Assembly (NCBI RefSeq): GCF_900108185.1
Contig: NZ_FNVA01000002.1
Span: forward strand, 558,001 to 622,000
Direction of reading: 5' to 3'
DNA from: Bryocella elongata
GTDB taxonomy: Bacteria > Acidobacteriota > Terriglobia > Terriglobales > Acidobacteriaceae
DNA: 64,000 nucleotides
A program made the translations under genes and the position numbers. The notes beneath the pieces are model-generated. The model was not told where the DNA came from. It searched no databases and worked only from the letters and a program-made list of their open reading frames with translations. This document shows, one piece after another, positions 49,301 through 58,223 of this stretch; position 1 is the stretch's first letter; each line of letters starts with the position of its first letter.

Positions 49301-50061
49301 CCGTCGCAGACGATGGTCTCGAGCAGGCGCTCGAGCTTCGGCCGCACGGTGCGGTCCAGCTCGGCGTCGTCGAGCTCGCCGGGGGTGAGGGGGACGAGCT
49401 CGCCCCATTGCTCGCGTTTGGCGAGCATGTCGGCGAGCAGGCGCTCGCAGTCGCGGAGGTTGGCGTCGCGATGCAGGAGCACGAGGCGCAGAGCGTCGTT
49501 GAGCGCGGAGTCGGTGCCGCCGAGTTGCTGCAGGGTGCGGTGCGCGGCGGCGTGATAGAGCGGCTGGGGATCGGTCGCCGGGGTTCGTGGAGCGCCCGCG
49601 CCGGAGACCAGCGGTAGCGAGTTGGCGATCTCGGCGGAGAGAGAGTCGATGGTCCGCAAGTTCAGGCGCTGCGGGCGGTCGAGGAGGTTCCAGCCAAGGA
49701 TGGCGTCGCGGGCGAGGACCTGTTCGGCGAAGAGGCGTGTCTGCTGCTGGAAGGCGTCATCGGTGAGGGGCTTGGCGTCACGGGCGGCGTGGAGCTGTGC
49801 ATTTCTCGCGAAGTGCAACTGCTCTAGGACGCGCTCGCGCATCTCGGCGGCGGCCTTGTTGGTGAAGGTGACGGCGAGGATCTCTTCGGGCTCGGTGACG
49901 GCTTCGTCGGTAAGGAGCTTGAGGAAGCGCTGCATGAGCAGTCCGGTCTTGCCGGAGCCCGCGGGAGCTTCGACGATGGCGGAGCGATGGGTGTCGAGCG
50001 CGAGGCGGCGGGCCTCGGCGTCGGCGAGTGGCAGCGGTTGCAGATCGAAGAGGTCAGGCAT
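46342..50061 (-). CDS. AddA-like UvrD/RecB-type helicase with RecB-like nuclease domain
   Basis: 1239 residues. This SF1 helicase of the AddA/RecB type processes DNA ends for recombination. Walker A is APAGSGKTGLL (about 34-44), motif Ia AVTFTNKAAAEMRER, Walker B-like LLVDEMQDTSAGQ, motif III VGDPKQSIYLFRQA, motif VI YVACTRAREELHLFG. The C-terminal PD-(D/E)XK nuclease has ATWIIDFKTAEQ with the YSTQLEFYAASL helix. Its start overlaps the partner gene stop by 8 nt, so the helicase is translated together with the AddB-like nuclease; order is partner then helicase. Confidence 0.92.
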   Translation of the reverse strand: MPDLFDLQPLPLADAEARRLALDTHRSAIVEAPAGSGKTGLLMQRFLKLLTDEAVTEPEEILAVTFTNKAAAEMRERVLEQLHFARNAQLHAARDAKPLTDDAFQQQTRLFAEQVLARDAILGWNLLDRPQRLNLRTIDSLSAEIANSLPLVSGAGAPRTPATDPQPLYHAAAHRTLQQLGGTDSALNDALRLVLLHRDANLRDCERLLADMLAKREQWGELVPLTPGELDDAELDRTVRPKLERLLETIVCDGLAHAARLLPSGVLHELTQIAAALGDAPGTAGASPFAHCANKNEPPEAIASHLDHWVALISLVLKPSDNDWRARFQKNDLKVEIDKLSQQRLKDLVPGIATDALREALAAVRELPPARYPDEQWAVARALFHVLRHALAELRLLFAERGQCDFSELALNARQALRTDLAAPDLALAYGGRLRHLLVDEMQDTSAGQYELITLLTRSFDGHSQTLFLVGDPKQSIYLFRQARVERFLHTLEAGRLGEIDLDVLRLTSNFRSQAQLVDDFNTAFQPLFASLDEGTTPPSGEIAFVSATPVRKPSDFAEAMVWHPTVLPAPARSGPGDADASTEDDIPDTRAQQALELRSVIEKWRLQPLPEGRTKPWSIAVLGSSRTQLQPVIAEFKLDRGHGTIPYRAVEIDPLGLRPEVLDVLALTRALLHPADRVAWLAVLRAPWCGLTMADLLALTGEGVDPNSHALAEATIPWLVAHRAELLSIEGQHLLQRAWPVLATAASTLGATPLAIHIERTWRSLGGNLPLDAAARDNVRRFFALLSELTADNPSIDLSLLETRLAKLYAEPAPADNAVELMTMHKAKGLEWDVVLVPSLDRKPGGDREPLLNWIELEQDGADSSSVLLAPISGAGEDNSRLNDWLKAARARREAAERRRVFYVACTRAREELHLFGAVRRKQDGAIGKPTHGSLLQACWPFAHTVFEEQAQRPVPSLEPAQEFEVTARDPWEHEQEHGLALAASASETQAPLILERLPASLDFNAPFQQAEEHRLPYASAAALPSAPAFDRPEGSFAVRAYGNVVHRYLQRIAEQLDAGSDLDAMAQDIASWEPRLLASLRGEGLTLAQAQREAARARAVLASALGDPIGRWILSPHTQSSSEHELMLAGEHAAVRNLRADRIFVTSTPPPGLEAAFETSNPATWIIDFKTAEQGSRTDALFEQQQRARYSTQLEFYAASLTALNTTPQPILLALYYPEAKKLFWWHASNPSASKTA

Positions 50062-52900
50062 TCATCCCTCCTTCGAAGTCGCCGTCCATGTCGCCGTCGT
50101 TGTCGAAGAGGCCGTTGTCGTCAGAAGCTCGAAGGGCCGCGGCGTCGCGGCGGCAGAGGAGACGCTGGGCGCAGCGGGCGCAGTTGATGTTCACGGCCTT
50201 GGGATCGACGTGGGCGCGACCGGCGTGGAAGTCCTCGGCGAGATGGGTAAGGACGTCGCGCCACTCTTCGGTGCGGGTCGCGAGGTCGGCGACTCTTTTG
50301 CGCTTCATGGGGAAGATGTCTTCCTCGGTTTGGAGGCCGCTCCAGGCGGCGTCCTTGCCGGCGCGGACGTTGGCGTAGAGCAGGGCGCGGAGCTTGCCGG
50401 GCTCGGCGAGGAGAGCGTAGAGCGGGAGCTGGGGCTCGTCGGGGCGGTCGCCGTCCCAGGCCTTGGCGTCGGCTTTGCCGGTCTTGTAGTCGACGTAGGC
50501 GATGCCGCCCTCGGGCAGGGCTTCGATGCGATCCATACGGACGTTGAGCTTGAGCGGGCCTAGCTGTAGCTCGCGCTGGGTCTCGATCTCGAGGACGGTG
50601 AAGGGGCCGCGCTTGAGCTCGTGCTCGAGCCAGGCCTCGAGCACGCGGAGGGTGCGGGCGCGGACGAGATCGACGTAGGCTTCGCTCCAGCCGGATTCGG
50701 TGGAGAGGTGCTTGAGCTCGTCGTCGATGAGGGTTTCGAGAATGCCGGTGCGCTCGGCGGGGCTGAAGGCTTCGAGGGCGTCGCGGGTCTGGACCTCGCG
50801 CCAGAAGGCTTCGAGGACATGGTGCATGAGGTTGCCGCGCTCGCGGGGATCGAGGCCGGCCTCGCGGGTCTCTGGAGCGGCGGCGCCGAGGCGAAGCTCG
50901 GCGAAGGCGAGGAAGCCGCAGGCGGCCTGGAGCTTGAGAAGGTGCGAGCCGCCGCGCAGGGTCGCGTCGGGCAGCGCGGGAAGCTCCATGGCGTCGATGG
51001 TGTCGAGCAATGGAATGGGAGCGATTGGGGCTGCGGGCGCGATGAGGTCTGTTAGCTCGTGCTCGGGCAGGTGGAAGGAGGTGAGCAGCGGCGACGGGCG
51101 AAGGTGTCCGTCGGCGTTCTCCTTGGCGCAGGTGAAGAGGACGTGGGGGGTGTGGGCGAGGAGAGCGGCCATCGTCGCGCGGGCTTTGGCGAGAGCGAAG
51201 TCGGGGGTCGCGCCGGGCATGGCGGCCTCGCGCTGCAGCGTGCGGGACAACAACGGATGAGGGCGGGTGGCGGCGGGCCAGTTGGCGTCCGTGGCGTGGA
51301 GGAAGATGACGGCGTCGAAGGCGCGGCCTTCGAGCTCGTTGGGAGTGAGGACCTCGACCAGCGCGTTGCTGGCGACGGGCTGCTGCTGGGTGCGGCGCAG
51401 CTGGCGTTCCAGCGTGTGCAGCGCAGTGGCGAAGGAGACGCGCTTGGTGCGGTCGCCGGAGATGGCGGCAACCGCGTCCAGGGTGGCGATGGAGTCGAGC
51501 GCAGCGTCGAGGGCGCGAGTGGCGGCGAACTCGGTGGCGGTCAGAACGCGGTCGCCGGGCCAGCCTGCAGCGTGTGCGATGGCGCGGACGACCTCCATCC
51601 ACTCGGCGTAGGTGCGGGGGCGCAGGCGATCGTGCTGCAGGAGGTCGAAGAGCTGGGGCTCGCGGCGCAGGGCATCGTGCAGGGCGTTGACCCAGGAAGG
51701 CAGCGCGGCGTGCGTGGTGCGGGGTGGGGTGTGTTTCTGCAGCTTGCGCTCGGCGCTGCGTGCGAGTTCGAGGAGGTTGTGGAGGGTGAGCTCGGGTTCG
51801 AGGAGCTGGGCGGAGCGTAGGACCTCGAAGTCGAAGACGGCCGCGGCGTCGCGCTCGGCGGTGAGGCCGAGGTAGGGCGAGAGCAGCAGGCTGCCGATGC
51901 TGGCGACGGGCAGCGCGCCGAGCGTCCAGCGGGCGAGGTCGAGGACGCAGCTGATGAGCGGAAGCGAGGCGAGGGGCGCGCCGGTCGAGAAGCTCCACGG
52001 GGTGGAGGAGAGATCGGCGGCGATGGCGTTCAGCTCGGGCGCGAGCGTGGAGCGGAGGACGGCTTCGAGGGCGACGCGCTCGGTGTCGAGCGAAGGGACG
52101 ATGAGGGCGGCGGTGGGGGAACGTCCATCGCGGGCGGCGGATTCAAGGAAGTCGCGCAGCCAGCGGGCGGCCAGGTCGAGCTCGTCGCGCTCCGAGGGGC
52201 AGACGGTCCAGGCCTGGAGTTGGGGCTCGGCGGCGGTGGGGTTGTGGTGATGGAGGGTGATGCCTAGCTGGGTGAGGGCGTCGAGGAGGAGCTGCTGCGA
52301 GGGGCTGGGGTTGGCGAGGTCGAAGAGGTGAAGTGTGCCGGGGAGCTGAGGGTGGTTCTTCAGTGCGCCCGCTTGCGCATGCTCGGCGAGGGCGCGGTTG
52401 AGCAGGGCGGCGGGCAGGTAGGCTCGGCGGGTGCAGCCGCGGCGGAAGAGCTCGGCCCAGCGGGCGAAGGAGCGCTCGTCGCGGCTAGTGGCCGATGGGC
52501 GAATCTGATCGAGGACACCGTGGTCGGCGGCGAGGGCGAAGGCGGACTGGGCCAGCTCGGCGAGGTCGGCGATGGAGTCGGTGGAGAGCGCAAGGTTGGA
52601 GGCCTCCTCGTCGGCGGAGATGACCTCGGTCCAGAGAGCGAGCTCCTGCGGGCGGCTGAGGGGCAGGCGGTCTTCGGCGCCGGCGACGACGAGTTCCGAG
52701 AGGAGGGCAGCGGTCCACTGCGGCCAGGCCAGGACGCGGGCGGGCTCCCAGGCGCGGAGTCCGGCTGCGCGCTGGCGCTCGTCGAAGGCACGGCGGAGGG
52801 CCTGCGCGGAGCGCGCGGAGGGAGTGATCACCAGCTCACGGGCGTCCAGCAGGTTCAGGATTTCGTGGAGCGAGCTGTCCCGGAGATGCACTTCCGCCAT
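50054..52900 (-). CDS. AddB-like PD-(D/E)XK nuclease/inactivated helicase partner
   Basis: 948 residues. The N-terminal region (ITPSARSAQALRRAF) resembles the TIGR03623 probable DNA repair proteins, a relative of AddB, with a UvrD-like fold lacking a clear Walker A. The C-terminal RecB-like nuclease has MDRIEALP, VDYKTGKAD and QLPLYALL. Cysteines in LQAACGFLAFAE and INCARCAQRLLC form the CxxC-x5-C plus distant Cys arrangement of AddB/Cas4 Fe-S staples. It functions with the downstream AddA-like helicase. The start at 52900 gives MAEVHLRDSSLH. Confidence 0.9.
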   Translation of the reverse strand: MAEVHLRDSSLHEILNLLDARELVITPSARSAQALRRAFDERQRAAGLRAWEPARVLAWPQWTAALLSELVVAGAEDRLPLSRPQELALWTEVISADEEASNLALSTDSIADLAELAQSAFALAADHGVLDQIRPSATSRDERSFARWAELFRRGCTRRAYLPAALLNRALAEHAQAGALKNHPQLPGTLHLFDLANPSPSQQLLLDALTQLGITLHHHNPTAAEPQLQAWTVCPSERDELDLAARWLRDFLESAARDGRSPTAALIVPSLDTERVALEAVLRSTLAPELNAIAADLSSTPWSFSTGAPLASLPLISCVLDLARWTLGALPVASIGSLLLSPYLGLTAERDAAAVFDFEVLRSAQLLEPELTLHNLLELARSAERKLQKHTPPRTTHAALPSWVNALHDALRREPQLFDLLQHDRLRPRTYAEWMEVVRAIAHAAGWPGDRVLTATEFAATRALDAALDSIATLDAVAAISGDRTKRVSFATALHTLERQLRRTQQQPVASNALVEVLTPNELEGRAFDAVIFLHATDANWPAATRPHPLLSRTLQREAAMPGATPDFALAKARATMAALLAHTPHVLFTCAKENADGHLRPSPLLTSFHLPEHELTDLIAPAAPIAPIPLLDTIDAMELPALPDATLRGGSHLLKLQAACGFLAFAELRLGAAAPETREAGLDPRERGNLMHHVLEAFWREVQTRDALEAFSPAERTGILETLIDDELKHLSTESGWSEAYVDLVRARTLRVLEAWLEHELKRGPFTVLEIETQRELQLGPLKLNVRMDRIEALPEGGIAYVDYKTGKADAKAWDGDRPDEPQLPLYALLAEPGKLRALLYANVRAGKDAAWSGLQTEEDIFPMKRKRVADLATRTEEWRDVLTHLAEDFHAGRAHVDPKAVNINCARCAQRLLCRRDAAALRASDDNGLFDNDGDMDGDFEGGMNA

Positions 52901-52950
52901 AGGACTTTTATACGCCCGGTCTTCGATGAAATTTCGCCTTGCTGTGGTCG

Positions 52951-54168
52951 TCAGGCGGGGCCGGCTGTGGATGATCGGGCGCGGACGATTAGGAGGCTGA
53001 GCAGGAGCAGTCCGAGGGCTAGTCCGAGGGGGACGATCATCGCGTTGCGCAGCGAGCCGGTGTGGGTGGAGACGAGGCCCATCAGCCAGGGGAAGAGCGC
53101 TGCGCCGAGGCCGGAGACTGCCAGGATGATGCCCGCCGTGCGGGCTGAAGGGCGGCGGCGGAGCAGGATCGCGAAGGTCGTGGGGAAGAACGGGGCGAGG
53201 CTGAAGCCGAGGAGCAGGCAGAGTGCGGAGATCATGGCGCCCTGATGCGCGACGGCGAGCAGAGCGATGAACACGGCGGAGAGCACGAGCGCGATACGTT
53301 GCAGTGTGGCTTCGCTGATCCAGCGCAGGAGCGCGGAGGTGAGCAGGCGGCCTGCGGTGAGCGCGGCCCAGAGGAGCACGAGCGCGGACTGGCCGCCGAG
53401 GAGTTTGGTATCGGAGAAGCGGAGGGTGAAGGTGGTGAGCCAGCCCGTCATGCAGGTCTCGAGGCCGCCGTAGAGGAAGAGGCAGAGGCCGAAGAGGACG
53501 AAGAGGTCTCGCGGGAGGGGTGACTCCTGGGCGTTTGATGCGGCGGTGGCTCCGGGGCTGTAGCCGCGGCCGGAGGACATTACGAAGCCGCCGAGGCCGG
53601 TGACGAGGAAGATCGCGGCGAAGATCAGCAGCGGGCTTCTGAGGCCAAAGCGGGGCATTACGGCCGCAGCGACGACGCCGGTGATGATGGCTCCGAAGCT
53701 GAAGAAGAAGTTCAGCGTGGAGAGCGCGGAGCCCGTGCCTTCGGGATAACGGCGGCCGGCGAGGATGTTGCTGGAGGCGATGATCTGGCCGAGGCCGAGG
53801 CCTCCGACGAAGAGTGTGGCGCAGCCAGGGATGAGCCCCTGGTTGAGGCTGGTGATGAGTGCGAAGGCTCCGAAGCCCGCGCAGCTGAGGACCATGCCGC
53901 CGAGGATGCCGAAGCGTAGGCGGCGGGGGACGGTCATGCCGCCGAGAAAGGAGCCGATGAACTTGGCCTGGAAGAGCCAGCCGCTCTGCTCGTCGGTGAG
54001 ACGCCACTGGTGGGCGAGCGAGGGCAGCACGGGGCCGAGCATGACGGTGCCGAGACCGGCGAGGAGGAAGCCGAAGGCGAGCCAGAGGACGGCGGGGCCG
54101 AAGGCGCTGTCGTCTGCGGTGGAGGCTGGTTGATTGGGGGCGACGGAGGTCGATTCGCTGACTGTCAT
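52951..54168 (-). CDS. MFS transporter (sugar/FHS-like)
   Basis: 405 residues with 12 predicted membrane segments: LWLAFGFLLAGLGTVMLGPVLPSLA, the GSFLGGMTVPRRLRFG loop 2-3, and IIASSNILAGRRYPEG. It resembles FHS-type sugar-proton symporters (FucP-like) rather than drug efflux. Substrate unknown. It starts at 54168 (MTVSESTSV) and precedes the AddB-like gene by 50 nt on the same strand, but a functional link is unlikely. It is divergent from the CusF-SCO1 gene. Confidence 0.88.
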   Translation of the reverse strand: MTVSESTSVAPNQPASTADDSAFGPAVLWLAFGFLLAGLGTVMLGPVLPSLAHQWRLTDEQSGWLFQAKFIGSFLGGMTVPRRLRFGILGGMVLSCAGFGAFALITSLNQGLIPGCATLFVGGLGLGQIIASSNILAGRRYPEGTGSALSTLNFFFSFGAIITGVVAAAVMPRFGLRSPLLIFAAIFLVTGLGGFVMSSGRGYSPGATAASNAQESPLPRDLFVLFGLCLFLYGGLETCMTGWLTTFTLRFSDTKLLGGQSALVLLWAALTAGRLLTSALLRWISEATLQRIALVLSAVFIALLAVAHQGAMISALCLLLGFSLAPFFPTTFAILLRRRPSARTAGIILAVSGLGAALFPWLMGLVSTHTGSLRNAMIVPLGLALGLLLLSLLIVRARSSTAGPA

Positions 54169-54268
54169 TTTGCTGTGGTTTACGGAACGCAAAGGCGCGG
54201 AGAGGGCGCGTGGCGGAAGGGGTGCGTTCCTGACGGGCCCGCGAGCAAGGTAGCCGCCGCACCGGGTC

Positions 54269-54302
54269 GACTCCAAAGGGCCACTGACTCCAAAGGGCCA
54301 CT
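54269..54302. repeat. Perfect 17-bp tandem repeat
   Basis: GACTCCAAAGGGCCACT occurs twice in a row without spacer in the 272-nt gap between divergent genes. It could be an operator of two sites. Confidence 0.85.
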
Positions 54303-54440
54303 GACGAGAGTGATGCTAGCACGCAGGCGAGAGCGGGACCGTGGATGGCGGTGACTATGATGGAGTGAGAGGCCGCGCCCGGAGACGGAGCAGCGCAGCA
54401 GGTGCGTTGCGATGAACGGCGGTCGGCCCGGGAGCCTATC

Positions 54441-55430
54441 TTGCAGAGACCGATTCGCCGCGCCGTCCGCGTGGCTGCGCTGGCCATGACGTTCGCGCTG
54501 GCCGTGCCTTTTGCCGCTCTTCTGAGCGGATGCAACAGCAAGCCTTCGAGCACGGCGGGGCCGGTGACCAAGTCGTATCCGGTGCGGGGATTTGTCGTGC
54601 GGGTGAATCCGAATCAGCAGACGATGCTGCTGAATCACGAGAATATTCCCGGGCTGATGGAAGCGATGGCGATGGAGTACAAGGTCGCCGATCCCGCGGT
54701 GATGACCGAGGTGCATCCCGGCGACCGGATTACGGCGACGATGCTGGCAGACGACAGTCCGGACGGTCCGGTGCATCTGCGGCTGAAGGATGTGGTGGTG
54801 ATTCAGCAGGCGAAGCCGGACTACAAGCCGGCGACGCAGTACCACGTGCCGGCGGCAGGGGACGATGTTCCTGACATCGCGATGCGCAACCAGTCGGACA
54901 AGATGATCCACCTGGGGCAGTTCAAGGGCAAGGTGCTGCTGATGACGTTCGTGTACACGCGTTGCGCACTGGCGGACTACTGCCCGCGGATGAGCCATAA
55001 CTTCGCGCAGATCGACAAGGATCTGGCAATGGAACCGAAGCTGTATGCGAAGACGCATCTGCTGAGCGTGAGTTTCGATCCTGCGTATGACACGCCAGCG
55101 GTGCTGAGAAGCTATGGCGGAGCGTACACGGGCCAGTACACGAAGGAGAACTTTGCGCACTGGGACTTTGCGGCTCCCCGGGAGAATGACCTGAAAGCTA
55201 TGGAGGAATGGTTCGATCTGGGCATTACTCCTGCTCCGGGGAATACACTTGCACACTCACTGGCGACAGTGGTTGTAGGGCAAGATGGGAAAGTAATCGC
55301 TTTCTATCCGAATAATGACTGGAAGGTTGCGGACGTGGAGGCGCAGGTGCGCCAGGCTGCCGGCGCCGGGATGATCCCTGCTGGCAACGCCGCGGCGCGA
55401 AGCTCCTCGAAGGCTCAGATCGTCAAGTAG
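54441..55430 (+). CDS. CusF-like copper-binding domain plus SCO1/SenC protein
   Basis: 329 residues from a TTG at 54441 (GGGAG 7 nt before); a GTG at 54402 is an alternative. A lipoprotein leader (LAVPFAALLSGC) precedes a CusF-like domain (about 50-115, HENIPGLMEAMAMEY with metal-binding Met residues). The SCO1/SenC domain (about 140-310) has FVYTRCALADYCPRM and the His in LAHSLATVVV. The cysteines are separated by five residues, not three, as in a subgroup of bacterial SCO proteins. Role: copper delivery to cytochrome c oxidase. The gene is divergent from the MFS gene. Confidence 0.88.
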   Translation: MQRPIRRAVRVAALAMTFALAVPFAALLSGCNSKPSSTAGPVTKSYPVRGFVVRVNPNQQTMLLNHENIPGLMEAMAMEYKVADPAVMTEVHPGDRITATMLADDSPDGPVHLRLKDVVVIQQAKPDYKPATQYHVPAAGDDVPDIAMRNQSDKMIHLGQFKGKVLLMTFVYTRCALADYCPRMSHNFAQIDKDLAMEPKLYAKTHLLSVSFDPAYDTPAVLRSYGGAYTGQYTKENFAHWDFAAPRENDLKAMEEWFDLGITPAPGNTLAHSLATVVVGQDGKVIAFYPNNDWKVADVEAQVRQAAGAGMIPAGNAAARSSSKAQIVK

Positions 55431-55520
55431 AGAGTCGCTGCAGCTCGAATTGGTTTCAGGATCCGGAAACGTACCAAAATCTTGTACGCGCAGCGGACCT
55501 GCGCACCGAAGGAGACGATG

Positions 55521-55901
55521 ATGGCGAAGATCACGATGATGGTGGGTTTTGTGCTGGTGGCGCTTGGGTTCGCCTACTGGGGTCTTGCGGGGCGCACGGC
55601 TCCCACGGCACTGATTCCGGCTTACTTTGGGATCGCGCTGATGATCTGCGGCGCGCGTTCGCGGACCGAAAACAACAAGACGCGCATGCTGTTCATGCAT
55701 GTTGCGGTGACGATTGGCCTGCTGGGCTTCCTGTTTCCGGGGATCCGGGCGATCATGACGATGATGAAGGGCGCAACGCTCTCGTCGCTGGCGGTGCAGG
55801 AGCAGCTGGTGATGTCGGTCGTGTGCCTGGTATTCACGGGGATGTGCGTGCGTTCGTTCATCGCGGCGCGGCGGACTCCTCCGGCGGAAGCTGCTGTCTA
55901 G
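55521..55901 (+). CDS. Small polytopic membrane protein
   Basis: 126 residues. The ATG at 55521 lies 6 nt after AAGGAG; the ATG at 55518 would be too close. Three or four hydrophobic segments (about 2-18, 26-44, 55-72, 90-110), for example MMVGFVLVALGFAYWGLA and VVCLVFTGMCVRSFI. No domain recognised. It follows the CusF-SCO1 gene by 90 nt and may be cotranscribed. A strong terminator follows. Confidence 0.75.
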   Translation: MAKITMMVGFVLVALGFAYWGLAGRTAPTALIPAYFGIALMICGARSRTENNKTRMLFMHVAVTIGLLGFLFPGIRAIMTMMKGATLSSLAVQEQLVMSVVCLVFTGMCVRSFIAARRTPPAEAAV

Positions 55902-55921
55902 GTTTTGTGGATCTTGTATGG

Positions 55922-55955
55922 AAAAGGGCGCGATCTGCAGAGATCGCGCCCTTTT
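55922..55955. terminator. Intrinsic terminator
   Basis: Perfect 15-bp stem AAAAGGGCGCGATCT/AGATCGCGCCCTTTT with a GCAG loop. Confidence 0.93.
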
Positions 55956-56044
55956 GCGTGCGTAGACGGATGAATCTGCCTGCAGGGCGTCGCATCGAAG
56001 ATAGAGCGAATATTGGGCAAAAGCTGCTCTAGACTGGATGAACG

Positions 56045-57952
56045 ATGGGTGGATTTTCACGTGGTATGGGCGGCGGGATGGGGGCGGCTGACCGTCCCGG
56101 GCGGCACGGCGGCGGCGCGAGTCGCGCAGCCAGTGCGGATCTGACGAAGAAGCGGCCCAAACCCAAGTTTCGCGATATCTGGCCCGAGATCCGGGCGCTG
56201 ATTCTGCCGCGCCGCTGGCTGCTGGCGGCAAGCTTCTGCCTGATGATCGTGAACCGGGCCTGCTCGCTGGTTCTTCCGATGTCGTTCAAGCCTCTGGTCG
56301 ACACGGTGTTCATCAAGCACCAGATGCAGGTGTTGCCGATCGTGGTGGGTGCGGTGATGCTGGCGACGCTGGTGCAGGGTCTTACCTCGTACACGCTGAC
56401 GCAGCTGCTTTCGAAGTCGGGGCAGAAGCTGATTGCGGAGCTGCGCGTGCAGGTGCAGAAGCACGTGGGGCATCTGCCGGTCGCGTTCTATGACGAGAAC
56501 CGTACGGGCACGCTGGTGGCGCGGATCATGTCCGACGTGGAAGGTGTGCGCAACATCATCGGCACGGGCGTGGTGGACTTTGTGGGCGGTGTGCTCACGG
56601 CGATCTTCGCGTTCGTGTACCTGATGAAGCAGAGCATCCCGATGACGCTGGTCACATTCACGATCATGATCGCGTTCGCGGGTGTGATCCAGAAGGCGTT
56701 CAAGGTGATCCGGCCGATCTTCCGCGAGCGCGCGAAGATCAACGCCGAGGTCACTGGAAGGCTGACGGAGTCGCTGGGCGGTGTGCGCGTGGTCAAGGGC
56801 TATCACGCGGAGTCGAGCGAAGCGAATGTTTTTGCGGGCGGTGTGGAGCGGCTGCTGGCGAACGTGGTGAGCTCGCTGACGGCGCAGTCGATCATGACGC
56901 TGTCGTCGACGGTGATCCTGGGCGTGGTGGGCGGCGTGGTGATGTACATGGGCGCGCGCTTGAACTACGCAGGCAAGATGACGCCGGGCGGGTACTTCTC
57001 GTACGTGATGATCCTGGCGTTCATGACGGCGCCGATCGTGCAGCTGGTGAACATCGGTACGCAGCTGACCGAAGCGATGGCCGGACTGGATCGCACGCGC
57101 GAGATCATGGGCGAGATGGAAGAGGACGCCGATCCGGCGCGGAGCTTCGAGATTGGGCCGATCGAAGGCAATGTGCGCTTCGTGGATGTGGGGTTCTCTT
57201 ATGTGCCGGACAAGCCGGTGCTGCACAACATCAACTTTGAGGCGAAGCCGGGGACGGTGACGGCGCTGGTGGGATCGAGCGGCTCGGGCAAGTCGACGGT
57301 GATCAGCCTGGTGTGCGGCTTCCACACCGCGCAGTCGGGCGCGGTGCTGGTGGATGGCCATGACCTGGCGAACGTGAAGCTCTCGAGCTTCCGCTCGCAG
57401 CTGGGCGTGGTGCTGCAGGAGACCTTCCTGTTCGATGGAACGATTCGCGAGAACGTGTTGTTCTCGCGGCCGGATGCGAGCGACGAGGACTTTCAGCGAG
57501 CGTGTTCGATTGCGCGCGTGGATGAGTTTGCAACTCGCTTCCCGGAAGGTTACGAGACGATCGTGGGCGAGCGGGGTGTGAAGCTTTCGGGCGGGCAGCG
57601 GCAGCGGTTGTCGATTGCGCGAGCGATCCTTGCGGACCCGCGCATCCTGATTCTCGATGAAGCGACGAGCTCGCTGGACAGCGAGAGCGAAGCGATGATT
57701 CAGCATGGCCTCAGCTTCCTGATGCAGGGGCGCACGACCTTCGTGATCGCGCACAGGCTCTCGACGATTCGCCGTGCGGACCAGATTCTGGTGGTCGAGC
57801 AGGGACGCATCGTGGAGCGGGGCACGCATGATGAGCTGTATGTGCTGCACGGGCGCTATCGCGAGCTGTACGACCGGCAGCATGGGCTGGAGGAGAATCT
57901 GTTCCTCGCGCCTGGCGAGGGGGATGTGGTGGTGGAGGAATCGAAGGCGTAG
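56045..57952 (+). CDS. ABC exporter (MsbA/lipid-type half transporter)
   Basis: 635 residues. A Gly-rich N-terminus (MGGFSRGMGGGMG) precedes the transmembrane domain (about 50-350, SVLPMSFKPLVDTVF-like start and DENRTGTLVARIMSDVEGVR coupling region). The NBD is canonical: Walker A GSSGSGKST, Q-loop LQETFLF, signature LSGGQRQR, Walker B ILILDEATSSLD, H-loop VIAHRLST. MsbA-type exporters flip lipids such as lipid A core; with lpxB in the window a lipid role is possible but not shown. vapB starts 1 nt after its stop. Confidence 0.95.
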   Translation: MGGFSRGMGGGMGAADRPGRHGGGASRAASADLTKKRPKPKFRDIWPEIRALILPRRWLLAASFCLMIVNRACSLVLPMSFKPLVDTVFIKHQMQVLPIVVGAVMLATLVQGLTSYTLTQLLSKSGQKLIAELRVQVQKHVGHLPVAFYDENRTGTLVARIMSDVEGVRNIIGTGVVDFVGGVLTAIFAFVYLMKQSIPMTLVTFTIMIAFAGVIQKAFKVIRPIFRERAKINAEVTGRLTESLGGVRVVKGYHAESSEANVFAGGVERLLANVVSSLTAQSIMTLSSTVILGVVGGVVMYMGARLNYAGKMTPGGYFSYVMILAFMTAPIVQLVNIGTQLTEAMAGLDRTREIMGEMEEDADPARSFEIGPIEGNVRFVDVGFSYVPDKPVLHNINFEAKPGTVTALVGSSGSGKSTVISLVCGFHTAQSGAVLVDGHDLANVKLSSFRSQLGVVLQETFLFDGTIRENVLFSRPDASDEDFQRACSIARVDEFATRFPEGYETIVGERGVKLSGGQRQRLSIARAILADPRILILDEATSSLDSESEAMIQHGLSFLMQGRTTFVIAHRLSTIRRADQILVVEQGRIVERGTHDELYVLHGRYRELYDRQHGLEENLFLAPGEGDVVVEESKA

Positions 57953-57953
57953 A

Positions 57954-58223
57954 ATGCCGCCTATGATCGTTGAGATCACAGACCGAGAAGCTGTTGCAGA
58001 GATCGAGCGGCGTGCGGCCCAGACGGGTAGATCTGTTGCCGAGGTGGTGGTCGAGGCGGTCAGGCCTCCCCTGAAGCCCGTTCGGAAGAGACGGCATTCG
58101 ATCGAAGAGATGCTCGCCGCTGCGGAAGATCTGCAGCAGTGGTATGCGGCGCATCATGATCCGAAGGACCTCCGTACTCCCGATGAGATTGTCGGGTATA
58201 ACGAGCACGGTCATTTCGACTGA
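57954..58223 (+). CDS. vapB: VapB-type antitoxin (Rv0623/PSK-like)
   Basis: 89 residues from the ATG at 57954, or 86 from 57963. The sequence IVEITDREAVAEIERRAAQTGRSVAEVVVEA fits a ribbon-helix-helix DNA-binding domain of the PSK/Rv0623 family, and the C-terminal acidic helix (SIEEMLAAAEDLQQWY) would cover the toxin active site. The stop overlaps the toxin start by 1 nt (TGATG), typical of VapBC. The start is also only 1 nt after the ABC stop, so the operon may be cotranscribed with the transporter. Confidence 0.85.
   Translation: MPPMIVEITDREAVAEIERRAAQTGRSVAEVVVEAVRPPLKPVRKRRHSIEEMLAAAEDLQQWYAAHHDPKDLRTPDEIVGYNEHGHFD

Noticed and set aside
46342-52900. Phage-defence island built around the helicase-nuclease pair
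   Set aside because: The pair matches AddAB-type end-processing enzymes; no defence genes or mobile-element marks lie beside it.
52901-54571. 557-codon 5' extension of the AddB-like frame
   Set aside because: It is in another frame of the MFS gene; the family N-terminus begins at 52900.
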